NCBI GenBank assembly: GCA_032718475.1 | Contig: JAUCBJ010000026.1 | Location: forward strand, 1 to 39,435 | From: Nemertoderma westbladi | Taxonomy: Eukaryota > Xenacoelomorpha > Nemertodermatida > Nemertodermatidae | Reading direction: 5' to 3' | DNA: 39,435 nt | Shown: one piece after another, positions 25,222 to 36,850 of the stretch | Numbering within the stretch: position 1 is the stretch's first letter | Layout: every line of letters begins with the position of its first letter | Notes under the pieces: generated by a model | What the model was told of the DNA's origin: nothing | The model's input: only the letters and a program-made list of their open reading frames with translations | Database searches by the model: none | Program-made: the position numbers and the translations under genes

Positions 25222-28200
25222 CTAAACAACATTTTCGGTTAAAATCTGAAAATAAGCGGCTTTCAAGGTGGTCAGCATAATACCGTAGTGTCCGTTAACC
25301 AGACTGTCGTCCATAAACTCGGAGATAACGTCGACTTCGCTACCCAAATGGTGGATCCGCGCGCGAACCACAACGAACTCGAACAACGGGAATAATTCGT
25401 CCATATTCCATCGATGGCTCGCCCCCAACCAGCCGCCCACCTCCGAGTTGAGCAAATGGAATGTTTGTTCTAGAACTGAGAGTTTGGACTGCGGGTAGAG
25501 AGCCGTGCTGATGAGTTGGAGTTCTCGGATGGACTTGGTGTAGGAGGGTTGGCTTTCGGGATTATCCGGACAACTCGAGGTCTCTATCCGACGGTCGCTA
25601 AGCAACGCAGGATTCCAGAACTTCCGGTTTACATCCAAGTAGGTGAGTAGCCGCACGTCAGACTGTAGATTTAGGCGGGTCACTCTCCCCCAGTACAACT
25701 CGTCGTCGTGATTCAACGCAAAGAGAGTGAATATATGCGGGTAAACTTTAGGGAATATTATAGGGTGTAGGAGGGATTGGGAGCTTACCATTGGCTGGCT
25801 GTCTGCGTCGTCGTCCAGTATAACCAACCGGGGGTGCGACGTATCTAGGCAACCACCAACCGAGTTCCTACGATACTGCGGCAGACCGGGGAAGGACAGA
25901 CGGATAATCGCGTAGATCCGATCGACGATAGACCGGAATTCGTCGACCGCCTGTCTCAGCAACCGGCGGTGGCCCCCTATACCTGAGTAGGTCGCCTGGT
26001 AACCGTGTATGACGTCACCGACTAGTTTACCCAAGGGATGGTAGATGCAGCCGCAAGCCGATTCGATGTAACTCGAGACTTTATCCAAATCGCTCAGCTT
26101 TATTTTACCTTTCGGTTGATCCGGAATCCACTCCAAAGATTCTAGAATATTAATTTCCTCTTTACTATCATTATCTGCTGTCTGTAACAGCTGTTTACTC
26201 GAGTTTATTAATGCGGCTGTTTGCTCCCAGACTTTGCCCGTGTCCGTAGAATCAACGACTCCAACTTGGGATAAATACCTCGCGAATATCCCCTCCCATT
26301 TATCCTCGGCGGGAACGATAAACTTCCCGTAAGTTTTGGGAATCCCCGGGGAGGTGGAATTCCGTTTATAATTGCCGCTGATTTTAATCTCGGATTCGAA
26401 GGACCCGTAGAAACTCCCGTCTATGGAATCCCCGTTGGGGAGGATAAACAGACCCTTACCGTTCATGCTGGTCCCACTGAACTCCCCCCGGTACATGTGG
26501 TCGTCGTCGGTTAATAAATAACCGACTCCGACTATTTTATTCTCCTTAAAGACTCCCTCATAGTACAGACCGTCTATGGTTACTATGCAACCGTTGCCAT
26601 GCCTACAATCCTCCTTCCACATACCGATGTATTTCTCGCGTTGGTCGTCGTGTACCCCGTAACCATGGCGATGGTCTCCCTTCCATTGGCCCACGTAGAG
26701 GCCCCTGGTTGGCCCGAGCGGGCCCAGCGGGGTCGTTAGACCCCCGTGGCCCTCCCGACGTCCGGCGTGGAAGTCGCCGTCGTAGACATCCCCGTTGCCG
26801 TAGGTCAACCGACCTAGACCGTGCTGCAACCCCTCCAACCACAGGCCTCGGTAGACCTCTGGGGACTGGTTGCCAGGCGACGGGGTCGACATGACCCCAT
26901 AACCCTGGTGCAACCCGTTATAGAAGTGACCGCGGTAGTTTCTACCGGTCGGCCATGTTAACACCCCTTTACCTTGGGGTTTCCCTGACAACCAGACACC
27001 TTCGTACAAAGCGTCCTTATAAGCAACGTGGTTATAGTAAGTATGAGTTGAAGTTCTAGAACTCGGTAAATTAGTGGTGCTTTTAGTTAATAAAGTTCGT
27101 CCGCCATATAAAACAGTATAAATGGCATTAGTGGCGGTTTTAAACCAGTTGTTTTTAACTTCTATTGAAGGGAAAAGGATTGTTAGAGATTCTTCCGGAG
27201 TTCGGAATATAAATGCGGGTTTTTTGTGTTGGTTCTCGTCGAGGGATTCAACCCAGACGGTGGCCAGCGGGAGGATCTGGTGGCGGGAGAACTGGCAGTG
27301 GACGAGGACGTCGTTAAATAGCAGGAACCAATGGGTAGAGAACCGAGGGGAACCGAGGAGTTCCAACCCGGACTGCTTCCCGTCCAATAGGAGGCGTCGG
27401 GATTGGGTCCTAAGGGATTCGCACAGACGGGACGGGATTGAATCCCAGAATACCCGAGTGGTCTCGGCTAGTCGCAGGTTGAGACTCCAATCGAGACGGA
27501 GGCTATCCCAGGTTGTTAGCGACTCGTTTATTAATTTATATGTGTTGGTATGGGAGGGATATAAAGTGATTATTTCCTTTAACAATTGGCAGTAATTAAT
27601 TATTATTTGTAACGGTTTTTGCAGAACTTCTTTAAATTGGCAAGAAATGTTTAAGTTTTGCGGCGATGAATCCCCCAGGAGTTCCTGCAATACGTTTTTT
27701 GATTTTGAGAATAAATTATTCAAAATCTTAGAAATTGATTGGAATCCTTGATAAGCGATTAAATCAGTAAAGAGATACATATATTGTATATAAATCGGCG
27801 ATATATTACTAATATTACTTATAATAGGTAAACTGTTGGGTTTACCTCCGGTATCGAGGATTCTGTAACAACAACTCGAGTTGCAACTGGTGAACATAAA
27901 GATTCCATTCAATTTCGCGTCGATTTCCGTAACTAATTTACTCAACAACGGAGAAGCCGACGAAACAAACGCATCGGATATGAGAAGCGGTTTAATAATC
28001 TTCCCGCAGATTAAACTGATTTCCCGAGTGAAAATCAATTCGTTACAGGAAAATTTATATAAAATATTCGAGTAAAAATCGCTGTTATTATTAATTAAAC
28101 AGGCTGATTGTTCCTCCCCAATGTAAATCTGGCGAATTACAAGGAAGTTAAGGAATTCTAGAACTCTCGGCGTAGAAACTGAATCCAAAGATTCCTCATT

Positions 28201-29850
28201 TAGACTGACGTTAGTGTAACTGTCTTCTAGAAACTCCTGCGATAGAGTTTCTACTTCCGTTCCGGCGTATAAAACCTGCTGAGTTCTAGAAGGAATGTGA
28301 ATAGTTAGGAATAAAGTTGAGTCGACTCCAGCCGAACTCTTATAGACTAAATAGTTAGGGAGTAGAACTTCTTTAGGAGTTAGATTATCATTATCCGTGA
28401 CGTCACGACCTAACTGGCCGCCGGTGTTCGCCCCCCAGGTATAAACTCTACCGTCCCTGGACACCCCGACACTATGGCGCCGACCTCCCCAGACAGACAC
28501 TAAACATCTGTTGGAGAGACTCGCGACCAGACAGGGCGAGTCTCGGTCGACGGCGTCGCCCAGACCCAACTGGCCAGACTCACCGGCGCCCCAGGACCAA
28601 ACCTCGTCCGAGTCTGGGAGACTCCTGGGGGAACTGATAGTCTCAACGACACTCCCAGCACCGACACTACAGGGTGCACCAACACTACAGGGTGCACCGA
28701 CACTACAGGGTGCACCGACACCACTTGGTGCACCCATAGCCGGTGCTACAACACAACTAACCTCAGCACCAACCCCAACCTCGCCTATCGCAGCTGCCGC
28801 TATATTCTCCATACTCATTATATCCCAACTCAACTGACTGAAACTTTCGTTTCTATCCACAGACAGACTGTCTCCATGGTAACCTCTAGACGACGTCACT
28901 ACCCCATGATTGGCCCATTTCTCGTCGTGTATCGCGTAAGACGGCCGAGAGAAGAATTCCAACGCGGAGTCCGTATCAATAATGGGACTCTTGGGAGCGA
29001 ATAATTCATCAGAAAGTCCGACATTCAGCACATCTGGTCTACCCAGTTCCTTAGAATGATTAACAGTTGATGTAGAAGGAGTTGATGAGCTAATAGAAGA
29101 TATTGTTGATGAGTTATTGACAGACGATTCGTCTTGGAATAGTTTAATATCGTCTATAAACACAATGTCGCTCTCTAGCTTGGACTCCTTGCGGACTATG
29201 GCTACGGAATGGGACCCGCCGGCGGCTATTCGGAGGACCTTTCTGTGTCTCAACGCCGACACAGGGGTCGGGAACAGGGCCGTACGAGTCGCCCCTAAAC
29301 CTAACTGACATCCCGAACCCCAGGAGTACAGAGAACCTAATGTTGTTAACGCTAGTGTGTGAGCGGAACCACACGCCACCTGTTCCACTAAGAGTTCCGC
29401 GTCGTCGGTTATCGGAACGCTAATAGGGCTCCGTACTGAGTGTTCCGCCCCGTTTCCGCACTGACCCAGCCGAGAGTCGCCCCAGCAGTAGAGGAGTTTA
29501 TCCGATGTTATAGCGGCGCTGTGATACGAGCCGCACTGAACGTCCGTCGCGAAAGAGGTGGTGAAACTATCCAATAAAATCGGAGAGGCGACTTCGTTGG
29601 ATACGGAGGATAAACCCAGTTGCCCGTAGGTGTTGTCACCTGAGGCGTATATCTGTCCGGAGGTTGTGAGGAACAAGGAATGATTGGAACCCAGTGAGAT
29701 GGTAGCGATATCTATGTGGTGGAGGCTGGGGTGGGAATATATGTTGGTTTGAGTCGCCGTATCCCATAACATAACTGAACTCTTCGAAGGTGCCGCAATC
29801 TTTCCATTATCAATCTCAATAGTTTCCGATGTATTTTTTGGATTTTCCAT
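25222..29850 (-). CDS. ALS2: Alsin (ALS2), complete in one exon
   Basis: Alsin is a guanine-nucleotide exchange factor that activates the endosomal GTPase Rab5 through a VPS9 domain and is linked to Rac1 through a DH/PH module; it acts in endosome fusion and trafficking. Domains in order: RCC1-like repeats at about 60-220 (SGQIYASGDNTYGQLGL, LYCWGDSRLGQCG, SLYSWGSGCQLGLG) and 415-515 (EVWSWGAGESGQLGLGD, VYTWGANTGGQLG), split by a Ser-rich, low-complexity linker; a diverged DH region at about 585-780; PH at about 815-912; about eight MORN repeats at 948-1155 (YEGVWLSGKPQGKG and others); and a C-terminal VPS9 domain ending MLTTLKAAYFQI. The length, 1542 residues, is close to the human 1657. The start is the first ATG after an in-frame TGA six bases upstream. 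Odd: there is no intron, whereas animal ALS2 genes known to me have many. No stop or frameshift is seen, so it is probably functional. Confidence 0.94.
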   Translation of the reverse strand: MENPKNTSETIEIDNGKIAAPSKSSVMLWDTATQTNIYSHPSLHHIDIATISLGSNHSLFLTTSGQIYASGDNTYGQLGLSSVSNEVASPILLDSFTTSFATDVQCGSYHSAAITSDKLLYCWGDSRLGQCGNGAEHSVRSPISVPITDDAELLVEQVACGSAHTLALTTLGSLYSWGSGCQLGLGATRTALFPTPVSALRHRKVLRIAAGGSHSVAIVRKESKLESDIVFIDDIKLFQDESSVNNSSTISSISSSTPSTSTVNHSKELGRPDVLNVGLSDELFAPKSPIIDTDSALEFFSRPSYAIHDEKWANHGVVTSSRGYHGDSLSVDRNESFSQLSWDIMSMENIAAAAIGEVGVGAEVSCVVAPAMGAPSGVGAPCSVGAPCSVGAPCSVGAGSVVETISSPRSLPDSDEVWSWGAGESGQLGLGDAVDRDSPCLVASLSNRCLVSVWGGRRHSVGVSRDGRVYTWGANTGGQLGRDVTDNDNLTPKEVLLPNYLVYKSSAGVDSTLFLTIHIPSRTQQVLYAGTEVETLSQEFLEDSYTNVSLNEESLDSVSTPRVLEFLNFLVIRQIYIGEEQSACLINNNSDFYSNILYKFSCNELIFTREISLICGKIIKPLLISDAFVSSASPLLSKLVTEIDAKLNGIFMFTSCNSSCCYRILDTGGKPNSLPIISNISNISPIYIQYMYLFTDLIAYQGFQSISKILNNLFSKSKNVLQELLGDSSPQNLNISCQFKEVLQKPLQIIINYCQLLKEIITLYPSHTNTYKLINESLTTWDSLRLDWSLNLRLAETTRVFWDSIPSRLCESLRTQSRRLLLDGKQSGLELLGSPRFSTHWFLLFNDVLVHCQFSRHQILPLATVWVESLDENQHKKPAFIFRTPEESLTILFPSIEVKNNWFKTATNAIYTVLYGGRTLLTKSTTNLPSSRTSTHTYYNHVAYKDALYEGVWLSGKPQGKGVLTWPTGRNYRGHFYNGLHQGYGVMSTPSPGNQSPEVYRGLWLEGLQHGLGRLTYGNGDVYDGDFHAGRREGHGGLTTPLGPLGPTRGLYVGQWKGDHRHGYGVHDDQREKYIGMWKEDCRHGNGCIVTIDGLYYEGVFKENKIVGVGYLLTDDDHMYRGEFSGTSMNGKGLFILPNGDSIDGSFYGSFESEIKISGNYKRNSTSPGIPKTYGKFIVPAEDKWEGIFARYLSQVGVVDSTDTGKVWEQTAALINSSKQLLQTADNDSKEEINILESLEWIPDQPKGKIKLSDLDKVSSYIESACGCIYHPLGKLVGDVIHGYQATYSGIGGHRRLLRQAVDEFRSIVDRIYAIIRLSFPGLPQYRRNSVGGCLDTSHPRLVILDDDADSQPMVSSQSLLHPIIFPKVYPHIFTLFALNHDDELYWGRVTRLNLQSDVRLLTYLDVNRKFWNPALLSDRRIETSSCPDNPESQPSYTKSIRELQLISTALYPQSKLSVLEQTFHLLNSEVGGWLGASHRWNMDELFPLFEFVVVRARIHHLGSEVDVISEFMDDSLVNGHYGIMLTTLKAAYFQILTENVV
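28665..28735 (-). repeat. In-frame 18-bp repeat inside ALS2
   Basis: The linker between the two RCC1-like blocks contains three tandem copies of an 18-bp unit encoding GAPCSV (residues about 379-396), with a fourth degenerate unit upstream (GAPSGV). Because 18 is a multiple of three, copy-number change would keep the frame. It lies in a disordered Ser/Ala/Gly-rich linker, where length changes are likely tolerated. Confidence 0.9.
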
Positions 29851-30523
29851 AAATCATATTGTCATAGCCTAGACTTCATAGAAGCATACCGGTACCGGCT
29901 GACCGGTAACATTAGGCCTACAATTTACCACTAGAAGCAATTTCGTTTATTACAGTATTATGTAGCCTATAGTACTACCGCAGCCTTTAGTTTAGGCTGT
30001 TACAGTGTTAGGCCTAGTATAATTTTGCGGCACGGTATGCTGTTGGGTGTATAATATGCTTTATTTACCGTTCATCCCGAGATCTGTTATTAAACGACCG
30101 AGCGCACCGAGGGAGGTAAATAAGTCTCCATATTTTGGGAGTGGAGGTCCGAAACCATAATTCAAAGTGGAAATGGAGGCCCAAAGCCTTAATTATAAAA
30201 CAGTCATGTAACCCCAACCTTAAATATTTTGGATCCTAAATTCCACAAAATTTCTTAGATTAGAACATCGGGACTTTAGAGCTACTAATGACAGTTTTAA
30301 TTAGGGTTTGGACCTGACCAACAAACCCAACCACAAAAATAAACCAATAAATACAAGTTAAAGTGCTGTACGGTACGCTAGACCTACTATTAATATACTG
30401 TAAGTCTATAGGAGGGCAATCCGCAGGGGGGGGGGGGGGGGGGGGTAGATACGCCTAGGACACCGGCAGCATTCTTAATGCAACTGCTTCCAGCATGCCC
30501 ATTATAGATAGATAATTGAAACC
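29851..30523. other. ALS2 upstream region and spacer
   Basis: This is the 5' flank of ALS2 on the minus strand. The ALS2 ATG has a weak context (T at -3, G at +4). No TATA box or clear promoter was identified. The region carries short ACCGGT and TAGGCCTA words that recur across the window and a 20-G run at 30426-30445. No other gene is seen. Confidence 0.45.
30426..30445. repeat. Poly-G tract (20 bp)
   Basis: An uninterrupted run of 20 G in the spacer upstream of ALS2. It could form a G-quadruplex; its true length is uncertain in any assembly. Confidence 0.9.
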
Positions 30524-30642
30524 TGAAAAAGGTGGACAGTCCAATCACTAATAAATAGCATTGCTTTAATACGTTTCTGATTGGTCAGACTATTACAGTA
30601 TTATATATGTTTTTTGTGCATGTGTCCTGTCCACCTTTTTCA
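30524..30642. mobile_element. Palindromic MITE-like unit 1
   Basis: A perfect 16-bp terminal inverted repeat, TGAAAAAGGTGGACAG at 30524-30539, pairs with 30627-30642. The interior contains GCATTGCTTTAATACG followed by TTCTGATTGGTC. It is 119 bp long and non-coding. Unit 2, 44 bp downstream, is a related copy. Confidence 0.8.
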
Positions 30643-30686
30643 AACACACATCTTATTCCCAATTATGTAACTAAGAAAGCGGAAAC

Positions 30687-30791
30687 TTGAAAAAGGTGGA
30701 CAGACCAATTGCTACAAACTGCTTTGCTTAATACGTTTCTGATTGGTCTGTCCGTTGTCCATGTTTTCTGTGTCCAGTCCACCTTTTTCAA
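30687..30791. mobile_element. Palindromic MITE-like unit 2
   Basis: A second copy of the element above in the same orientation, 105 bp, with terminal repeats TTGAAAAAGGTGGACAG that match at all but one position. Here a second, inner inverted repeat (GACAGACCAAT against ATTGGTCTGTC) makes most of the element able to fold into one long hairpin. Confidence 0.8.
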
Positions 30792-30931
30792 ACACCCGTA
30801 TGCTGTTATGCTGTAATGGTACCTTACGTGCTTACGCGTACAGCCTTTGCATACCATCTTAGCCTGCTACCGGCACCGGTATCAGCCTATACTGCTATAA
30901 CAGTATAATTTTACTATAGGCCTATATATTA

Positions 30932-33078
30932 GGGTTTGTCTTTTTGCCGTATATGTGTACGTATTTTAAATAGTTCCCGTAGCCTACCGTACAGCCGTAG
31001 GCTACCGTATGTGGGACGTATTTGCCCGTATTCAGGAAGCAGTAGTCAGTGCACTGCAGCACTACGCACTATGGCTAAATCTGACGGTACGTGCCTGGCC
31101 TATTTATCCATGTTTATAGACCTGTACGTACATAGTACAGGTAAATAATACAGCGAGCCTGCTGTACTGTGCTAAGATTATACAGCTCGCGCTTTGTGGT
31201 GTGAACCACGACGTTCGTTTCGGTACGAATGCTTTAAAGGGACCAGCCTGGGCGCATCTCTGCCTTGCATCGTTAAATGAGTACTGAAGTTTACTCTAAG
31301 GCGTATAGTTCTGGGCCAGGCTGCAAACCACCACTGAACCGCGCACAACGTCCGCGCACAATTTTTCAGCCGCGCTAAATCTGACAATATACCGCGCATG
31401 GAATATTTCATATACTACTATATAACTGAATATATACTACAGTATTTCAAAACCGCGCACAACGCGTTGCGATTTTTGCACTCCATTTGCAGCCTGGGTT
31501 CTGGGGGACCGCACTGGAAATAAGTCGCCAGACTTTGTGCTTATAATCACTGGCCTAATAGTCGAAGAAAATGTAGGCCTGCTTTTTACTTTTACATTTA
31601 CATATATTCTAGACCTCTTATTACATTTATATATATTCTACACTAGACCTCAGGCTGAGTTTTTGTGAAGTCTTAAATCGATTGCAATTACTCAGTCAGC
31701 CTCTATGTGTTATTGCGACTTGTTAGCTTATCCAATTCCGCTAACACGAACCCATAAAGTCAACCGTTAAGCAATATTGGGAGCACGAGGTTGATTACCA
31801 ATATCAACCTCGTGTCACCCCAATAAAGTGGGAAGGAGAAACGCACAATAGGGGTCAGGGGTTACACCCCTGACAGAGAGAGAATAGCAAGGGTGAAGGG
31901 AAGCACTTCAGAGGGGGGCAAAAGGGTGACAAGTAGGATATTAGCCAATAGGGGGGAAGCATCGACTGGGTACAGTAATACGGCCAAACCGTGCAATATA
32001 TATTACCAGTTGATTGCATCAGTTATCTCAGTTTTAGTTAGTCAGATCAGTTAGGGTGGAACGGCAACATCTATTACCGTCCACTACCGTCCACATCATT
32101 TAATCAGTATTTACCGGTATATCATTTAGTCAGTTTAACCGTGCTTGCACTACTCATTTATTATACTTATACATATGAACTCCAGAACTCTCAACTTAAC
32201 TGACCCTTTTCATACACACGGCGGGGACGCGTAAATAGATAAACCCAACGGATAAATCGGGATCCGTAGATCCCGTCACACGACTAGGGGACATGTTTAC
32301 TTTGCACATATTTCTTTCGAATTGACACTTAACATAAGTTCAATTCACGTGCTGCGCGAAGGCCCCACTTCGTGTTATACTAGATTTACTTGAATGTACG
32401 TATGTACTAACTATACTGTAGTTATTTAAAAAGCACAGTAGGCCTACACATGCGCAAAGTATACCAACAGTATCATACCTTTTTATAAAACAATGATGAA
32501 TATTGCCCCTACGGTTATTTTGATATTATTCACATTCCTATTTTATCAATAACAATCAGTTGAATTATTTTATTTATTAATTACCGAAACTTCACCACGC
32601 GATTTTTAAGTATAACACAACTACAGTAAATGTAATTATTTGTCGTATTTGTATTTAAAAAGAACATACAGTATAGGTGGCGGCACCTTAGTGTTACAAA
32701 CTAAATCGTCCTTTATCGTCTGCTCGTTGATTACACTGGAGGGGCAATTCAACTTTCAGCCGTCATCGAACAGTATAATACTTATTATGATTATTTCATA
32801 ATAGTTATTATCATTATTTTATAATAATAATACTTATTATTACATAATAATGAAAAATAATAAAAAATGATATAAAACTCGCAGAGAATTTCCAAACCCC
32901 TGGTACCGGGAGCATAGAACACGTAGTATAAAAAGTTGCCAGGTACAGAACCGTTAGCGGTAAGCAGTGCACTGATTCTGCTTCCTGAATACGGGCAAAT
33001 ACGTCCCACATACGGTAGCCTACGGTAGGCTACGGAAACTCTTTCAAATACGTATACATACGGCAAAAAGACAAACCC
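30932..33078. mobile_element. 2.1-kb element with long terminal inverted repeats
   Basis: About 130 bp at the left end (30932-31060) and the right end (32950-33078) are inverted copies of each other, both beginning GGGTTTGTCTTTTTGCCGTA. Each arm contains its own hairpin, GTAGCCTAC paired with GTAGGCTAC. The arms explain the matching short peptides (RRLPYVGRICPYSGS) seen in opposite orientation. The interior has no transposase or other recognised protein; it holds repeated CCGCGCACAACG words, two strong stem-loops and AT-rich DNA. It is best read as a non-autonomous DNA transposon or foldback element. No target-site duplication is evident (left flank TATATTA, right flank AAGTGCT), so the superfamily is unknown. 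Confidence 0.75.
31784..31814. other. Perfect 11-bp stem-loop
   Basis: CACGAGGTTGA (31784-31794) pairs perfectly with 31804-31814 around a 9-base loop. A second perfect hairpin, with a 9-bp stem (GTCAGGGGT) and 3-base loop, lies 40 bp downstream at 31854-31874. Both are inside the non-coding interior of the 2.1-kb inverted-repeat element. Confidence 0.8.
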
Positions 33079-33170
33079 AAGTGCTTAGATAACAATAAAC
33101 AATACGAATATCGAACCACAAGTCACAACAAATATATCACAGTAACATTAACACAATAAAAGTACAGGTA

Positions 33171-33232
33171 GGGGGGGGGGGGGGGGGGGGTGGGGGCAAC
33201 GCGTCCAGCCGCCACCCCCCCCCCCCCCCCCC
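33171..33232. repeat. Poly-G / poly-C inverted tract
   Basis: Twenty G at 33171-33190, then TGGGGG, a 17-base spacer and 18 C ending at 33232. The two runs can pair into an almost pure G-C hairpin. The spacer word CGCGTCCAGCC followed by C-rich DNA resembles the right end of MITE copy B, so this may be the remnant of a related element. Confidence 0.8.
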
Positions 33233-33440
33233 TGTCTCTAGAAAGTAGTAATTTAGTCACCTTTATGACAGTAATATTACGTCATTAAATATACGGTGAC
33301 GATTCACAATATTTACAGACCTTGTCCATCAGACGTTGTATGTATAATCATAAAAATAACGGTAGAAAAATAATATATAATATGATATGGTGATAAAAAG
33401 TTCAATATTAACTGATAATAACTGAGACATGCTCATATCT

Positions 33441-33967
33441 GCCACAGTGGAAAGTGTATTTTTATACGGGGGTGAGACCTGGACACTGACTAAATCACTT
33501 GAACAACGAATTGATGGTTGCTACACAAGACTACAAAGGGCATCCCTAAACATCAGCTGGAGACAACACATGACAAACGCCGAGCTTTATGGTACAATAC
33601 CAGCTGCATCAACCACCCTCCGTGAACGCACATTAAGATTCAGTGGGCACTGCTGGCGAAGTAAATAGGTTGCCTATTTTAATTGTTCGAAGCCCCCGAA
33701 GGCCCTTAGCACGACCTTCTGTTTCAGTTACCAGTCACCATCTTTCAGTGATTATCTAATTTATTTAATTTTATCTAAAGATTTATCTAATTTAGGGGAG
33801 GGGGGTGGGTCAACACCTATCTGATGACATCTGATTTAGGGGAGGGAGGGGGTCAACATTTTGGAGAAAAGTGCAGACGTCATACTTGGACGGCCCCTAT
33901 GGAGAATCGGGAAGCCTGGAAGGATCTCATTTCCACTGTCCGAGTTCGCTCGACCTAGTAGTAGTAG
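33441..33967 (+). mobile_element. 5'-truncated RTE-like LINE fragment
   Basis: This is a second, plus-strand copy of the 3' end of the LINE at 9289-15465. Segment one (33441-33667) encodes ATVESVFLYGGETWTLTKS through FSGHCWRSK with few changes. Segment two (33899-33967) encodes MENREAWKDLISTVRVRST and ends in the same TAG stop and (TAG)4 tail. Between them about 130 bp of element are missing, replaced by about 230 bp of unrelated DNA with its own short direct repeat (TTTAGGGGAGGG with GGTCAACA at roughly 33793 and 33835). The 5' truncation is typical of LINE retrotransposition. It cannot encode a working protein. Confidence 0.88.
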
Positions 33968-34288
33968 TAAAGATGTCAAGGCTGAAGGAGTTTCTATTCG
34001 AATAGGGCATAACGCATTCCACACTAACGGGGCAGCTACAGCGAAGGAACGGCGACCATAACTTTAACTGCAAATAGTGTTACAGTTAGGTACCGGTACT
34101 GCCAACAGCAGCATGTTAGCGGAGCGCAGATTACGTGTGGGATGGTAAAGTGAAAGTAATTCAGACAAGTAATCATCTGCCCTCTAGATAGACAAGCTGT
34201 AGGCCTGCCGACAATAAGACCAAGAAAGATACCGGTACTAGGCCTATACAGTTTTTATCCCTGAGTCAGACTACAGCCAGACAGCACA
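33968..34288. other. Leader region before CR1-like ORF
   Basis: About 320 bp between the LINE fragment and the CR1-like ORF. It probably includes the 5' untranslated region of the CR1-like element, but the element's 5' end cannot be fixed. No gene is recognised. Confidence 0.45.
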
Positions 34289-36850
34289 ATGTCCCCGCTC
34301 TTGATCTCCACAGTTTTCATCGTTCTGGGTCGTTTCGTTGTGGCAGAACCATCCGATCCGCGGGGTAACCCTGCAACCCACCCAATACCCGTATTGGACT
34401 GGTTTGCGGAACACCCTGTCGCTACCGTTTCGAACTGCCGCGCCGAATCGACGGAGATGTGGTCGGCGAGTGGATTTAGCCTCTACTGCTCTCGTCGGGG
34501 AAGAAGATCTTGGGTCTCCTCTCCACGATCTAGAGGCCTAATCGGTAAACTCTGTCTACTGTCTCTGGCTGGGGATATTGAGACCAACCCAGGACCCAGC
34601 AGGACGCGGGCCCCGAAGATCAACTGTCCCGTCTGTCAACGAGGAACAAACTCTCGGAGTAAGATCGTCCAATGCGAGAGTTGTGACACATTTGTACATT
34701 TAAAATGTTACCGTAGGAAACGCAGTAATTTATTCTCCACCAGAAACAATCTTGAACCAAGTTTTCTCTGCAATAGCTGTATTTTTACCGAACTTCCCTT
34801 TCATGATACAATTTTAGAATCAGAAACCGACGATTCATTTCTCACATCGCCTCTGCAAACTCCAAGTGATGCTGAGAGTGAAACTTTTAATTTTTTTAAG
34901 AAAAAAGGTCTGCATTTTTTGCACTTAAACGCACGATCTCTGCTTCCAAAACTTTCCGAAATTCGTATTTTAATCAATAAATCGAACCCAGCAGTTTTAA
35001 CAATCTCTGAAACTTGGCTCGATGATAGTGTTTCTGATGGAGAAATTTATATTGATAATTACGTAGTTTTACGTAAGGATAGGGACAGACACGGTGGTGG
35101 TGTCTGTACTTACATTCGATGTGACTTAGCTTTTAATCGTAGGGAAGATTTAGAGACTTGTGACGAAGTTTTACTGGTGGAACTTTTACTTCCTAAAACT
35201 AAACCTATTTTAATCGGTACTTTATATCGGCCCCCTAAACAATCAGATTTTTTGCAAAATTTTGAAAATACAATTTTATGTAATCTTAGGTCAGACTGTG
35301 AAATATATTTCTTAGGTGATTTTAATATCTGTTACCATCACAAAGCATCCCCCATCTGTAAACAGTACCAAAGTATTTTAAATTTGTTTGGTTTAAAACA
35401 AATTATTCGAGATTCTACCAGAATTACCAGTAAAACTTCTACTTTACTAGATCACATCCTTTGTAATAATACCGATATTATTTCTCAATCTGGGGTTTTA
35501 CCTATAGGTCTAAGCGATCATTTTATAGTTTTTTGCACAAGAAAGACACAAAAATATTTTTTCGGGGATCATAAAACAGTAACAGTTAGGTCTATGAAAA
35601 ATTACAGCAAGGAACGCTTTTTAAGTTTGTTAGTTAATTCTGACTGGGAACCCTGTTTTAAGGCCGCTGACATTAACCTTGCGTACACTGTTTTTAAAGA
35701 TATATTTTTAAAGGCACTTAATACTGTAGCACCAATTAAAGAAATTAGTCTTAAACAACGCACTGAGCCCTGGATGACCTCGGGTATTCTTAGTAATATC
35801 AGAGAAAGAGATAACTATTTGTATAAATTTAGGAAATACCGTGTTTTAGCTGATTATAATAATTACTGCAAATATAGAAACCTTGTCCAACGGGAAATAA
35901 AAAAAGCTAAATCTGAATATTTGTACAACAAAATAAGTGAGAATAAAGATAATCCTAAAAGTCTATGGTCTACCCTAAAATCTTTAGGTTATAAAAACCT
36001 TAAATCTAAATCGAATATTGTTCTGCAAGATAACGGTGAGCTGATTCATGATCATACTCTAGTTAGTAATTTATTTAATAATTATTTTACTAATGTTGCC
36101 TCTAATTTAGTTAAGAAGTTACCGTTATCAAGTAATAAATATAGTATAGGGTCCGAAACTCTAAATAATTTTTATTTAGAAAAGTTACAAAATTCAGAAA
36201 AGTTATTTTTAAAACCCGTTTCTGAGGATTTCGTTTTTAAAAATCTACTTAGCCTATCAGCCTCAAAAAGTACCGGTCTAGATCTAATACCTGCCCGTTT
36301 TCTTAAGGATGGTGCTGAAGTACTTAAAGTGCCTATTACTTTTATTATTAATTACTCTATCGTAGATAATGTAGTACCAGACGAACTGAAATTAGCTAAG
36401 GTTGTTCCTCTGTATAAAAAGAATAGTAAAGTAGAACCCTGTAATTACAGACCTGTTAGTATCTTAAGTATTGTATCTAAAATTCTAGAACGTTCTGTTT
36501 TTCTACAGCTGGAGGCACATCTTAGTAGGCTAAATCTGATCTATGAACTTCAGTCCGGTTTTCGTAAATCATATTCTACAGACACCTGCCTTATTAACTT
36601 AACTGATACAATTAGATGTAATAACGCAAAGGGTTTATATACTGGTATGGTAATGTTGGACCTACAAAAGGCTTTCGATACTGTAGATCACGAAATTCTG
36701 CTTGGTAAGTTAGGCCTGATGGGTGTAGGTTCTATAGACTGGTTCAAGTCCTACCTGTCAGACAGAAGTCAAACTGTAGTCATTAGCAAATCGCAGTCTA
36801 CTGTACAAGAGATTACCTGTGGGGCGAGCCACGAAGTGAGAGAGCCTTAG
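34289..36850 (+). CDS. CR1-like LINE polyprotein, truncated in RT
   Basis: This is a LINE polyprotein that would nick target DNA and copy element RNA. From the N-terminus: a hydrophobic signal-peptide-like segment at 4-19 with a plausible cleavage site after VVA; a 2A motif, GDIETNPGP, ending at P103; a PHD finger with C113, C116, C129, C132, H137, C140, C161 and C164; an APE endonuclease at about 208-418 (LNARSL, SETWL, GTLYRPP, GDFNI, LDHIL, SDH); and reverse transcriptase from about 640 ([54 protein letters not shown]). Homology stops at about residue 845, just before the GVPQGS block; the last residues and stop come from a 56-bp tandem repeat. The second catalytic box (YADD type) is therefore absent and the copy is dead. 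Codons up to the break are free of stops. The start is the first Met of the frame with a signal-like sequence. Confidence 0.88.
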   Translation: MSPLLISTVFIVLGRFVVAEPSDPRGNPATHPIPVLDWFAEHPVATVSNCRAESTEMWSASGFSLYCSRRGRRSWVSSPRSRGLIGKLCLLSLAGDIETNPGPSRTRAPKINCPVCQRGTNSRSKIVQCESCDTFVHLKCYRRKRSNLFSTRNNLEPSFLCNSCIFTELPFHDTILESETDDSFLTSPLQTPSDAESETFNFFKKKGLHFLHLNARSLLPKLSEIRILINKSNPAVLTISETWLDDSVSDGEIYIDNYVVLRKDRDRHGGGVCTYIRCDLAFNRREDLETCDEVLLVELLLPKTKPILIGTLYRPPKQSDFLQNFENTILCNLRSDCEIYFLGDFNICYHHKASPICKQYQSILNLFGLKQIIRDSTRITSKTSTLLDHILCNNTDIISQSGVLPIGLSDHFIVFCTRKTQKYFFGDHKTVTVRSMKNYSKERFLSLLVNSDWEPCFKAADINLAYTVFKDIFLKALNTVAPIKEISLKQRTEPWMTSGILSNIRERDNYLYKFRKYRVLADYNNYCKYRNLVQREIKKAKSEYLYNKISENKDNPKSLWSTLKSLGYKNLKSKSNIVLQDNGELIHDHTLVSNLFNNYFTNVASNLVKKLPLSSNKYSIGSETLNNFYLEKLQNSEKLFLKPVSEDFVFKNLLSLSASKSTGLDLIPARFLKDGAEVLKVPITFIINYSIVDNVVPDELKLAKVVPLYKKNSKVEPCNYRPVSILSIVSKILERSVFLQLEAHLSRLNLIYELQSGFRKSYSTDTCLINLTDTIRCNNAKGLYTGMVMLDLQKAFDTVDHEILLGKLGLMGVGSIDWFKSYLSDRSQTVVISKSQSTVQEITCGASHEVREP
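34574..34597 (+). other. 2A ribosome-skipping motif
   Basis: Residues 96-103 of the CR1-like ORF read DIETNPGP, a full match to the D-x-E-x-NPGP consensus at which the ribosome omits the glycine-proline bond. It is preceded by a Leu-rich stretch (KLCLLSLAG), as in active 2A peptides. Skipping would release a 102-residue N-terminal product, with a signal-peptide-like start, from the PHD-endonuclease-RT product that begins with P103. 2A motifs in this position are known in APE-type LINEs of several marine invertebrates. Confidence 0.88.
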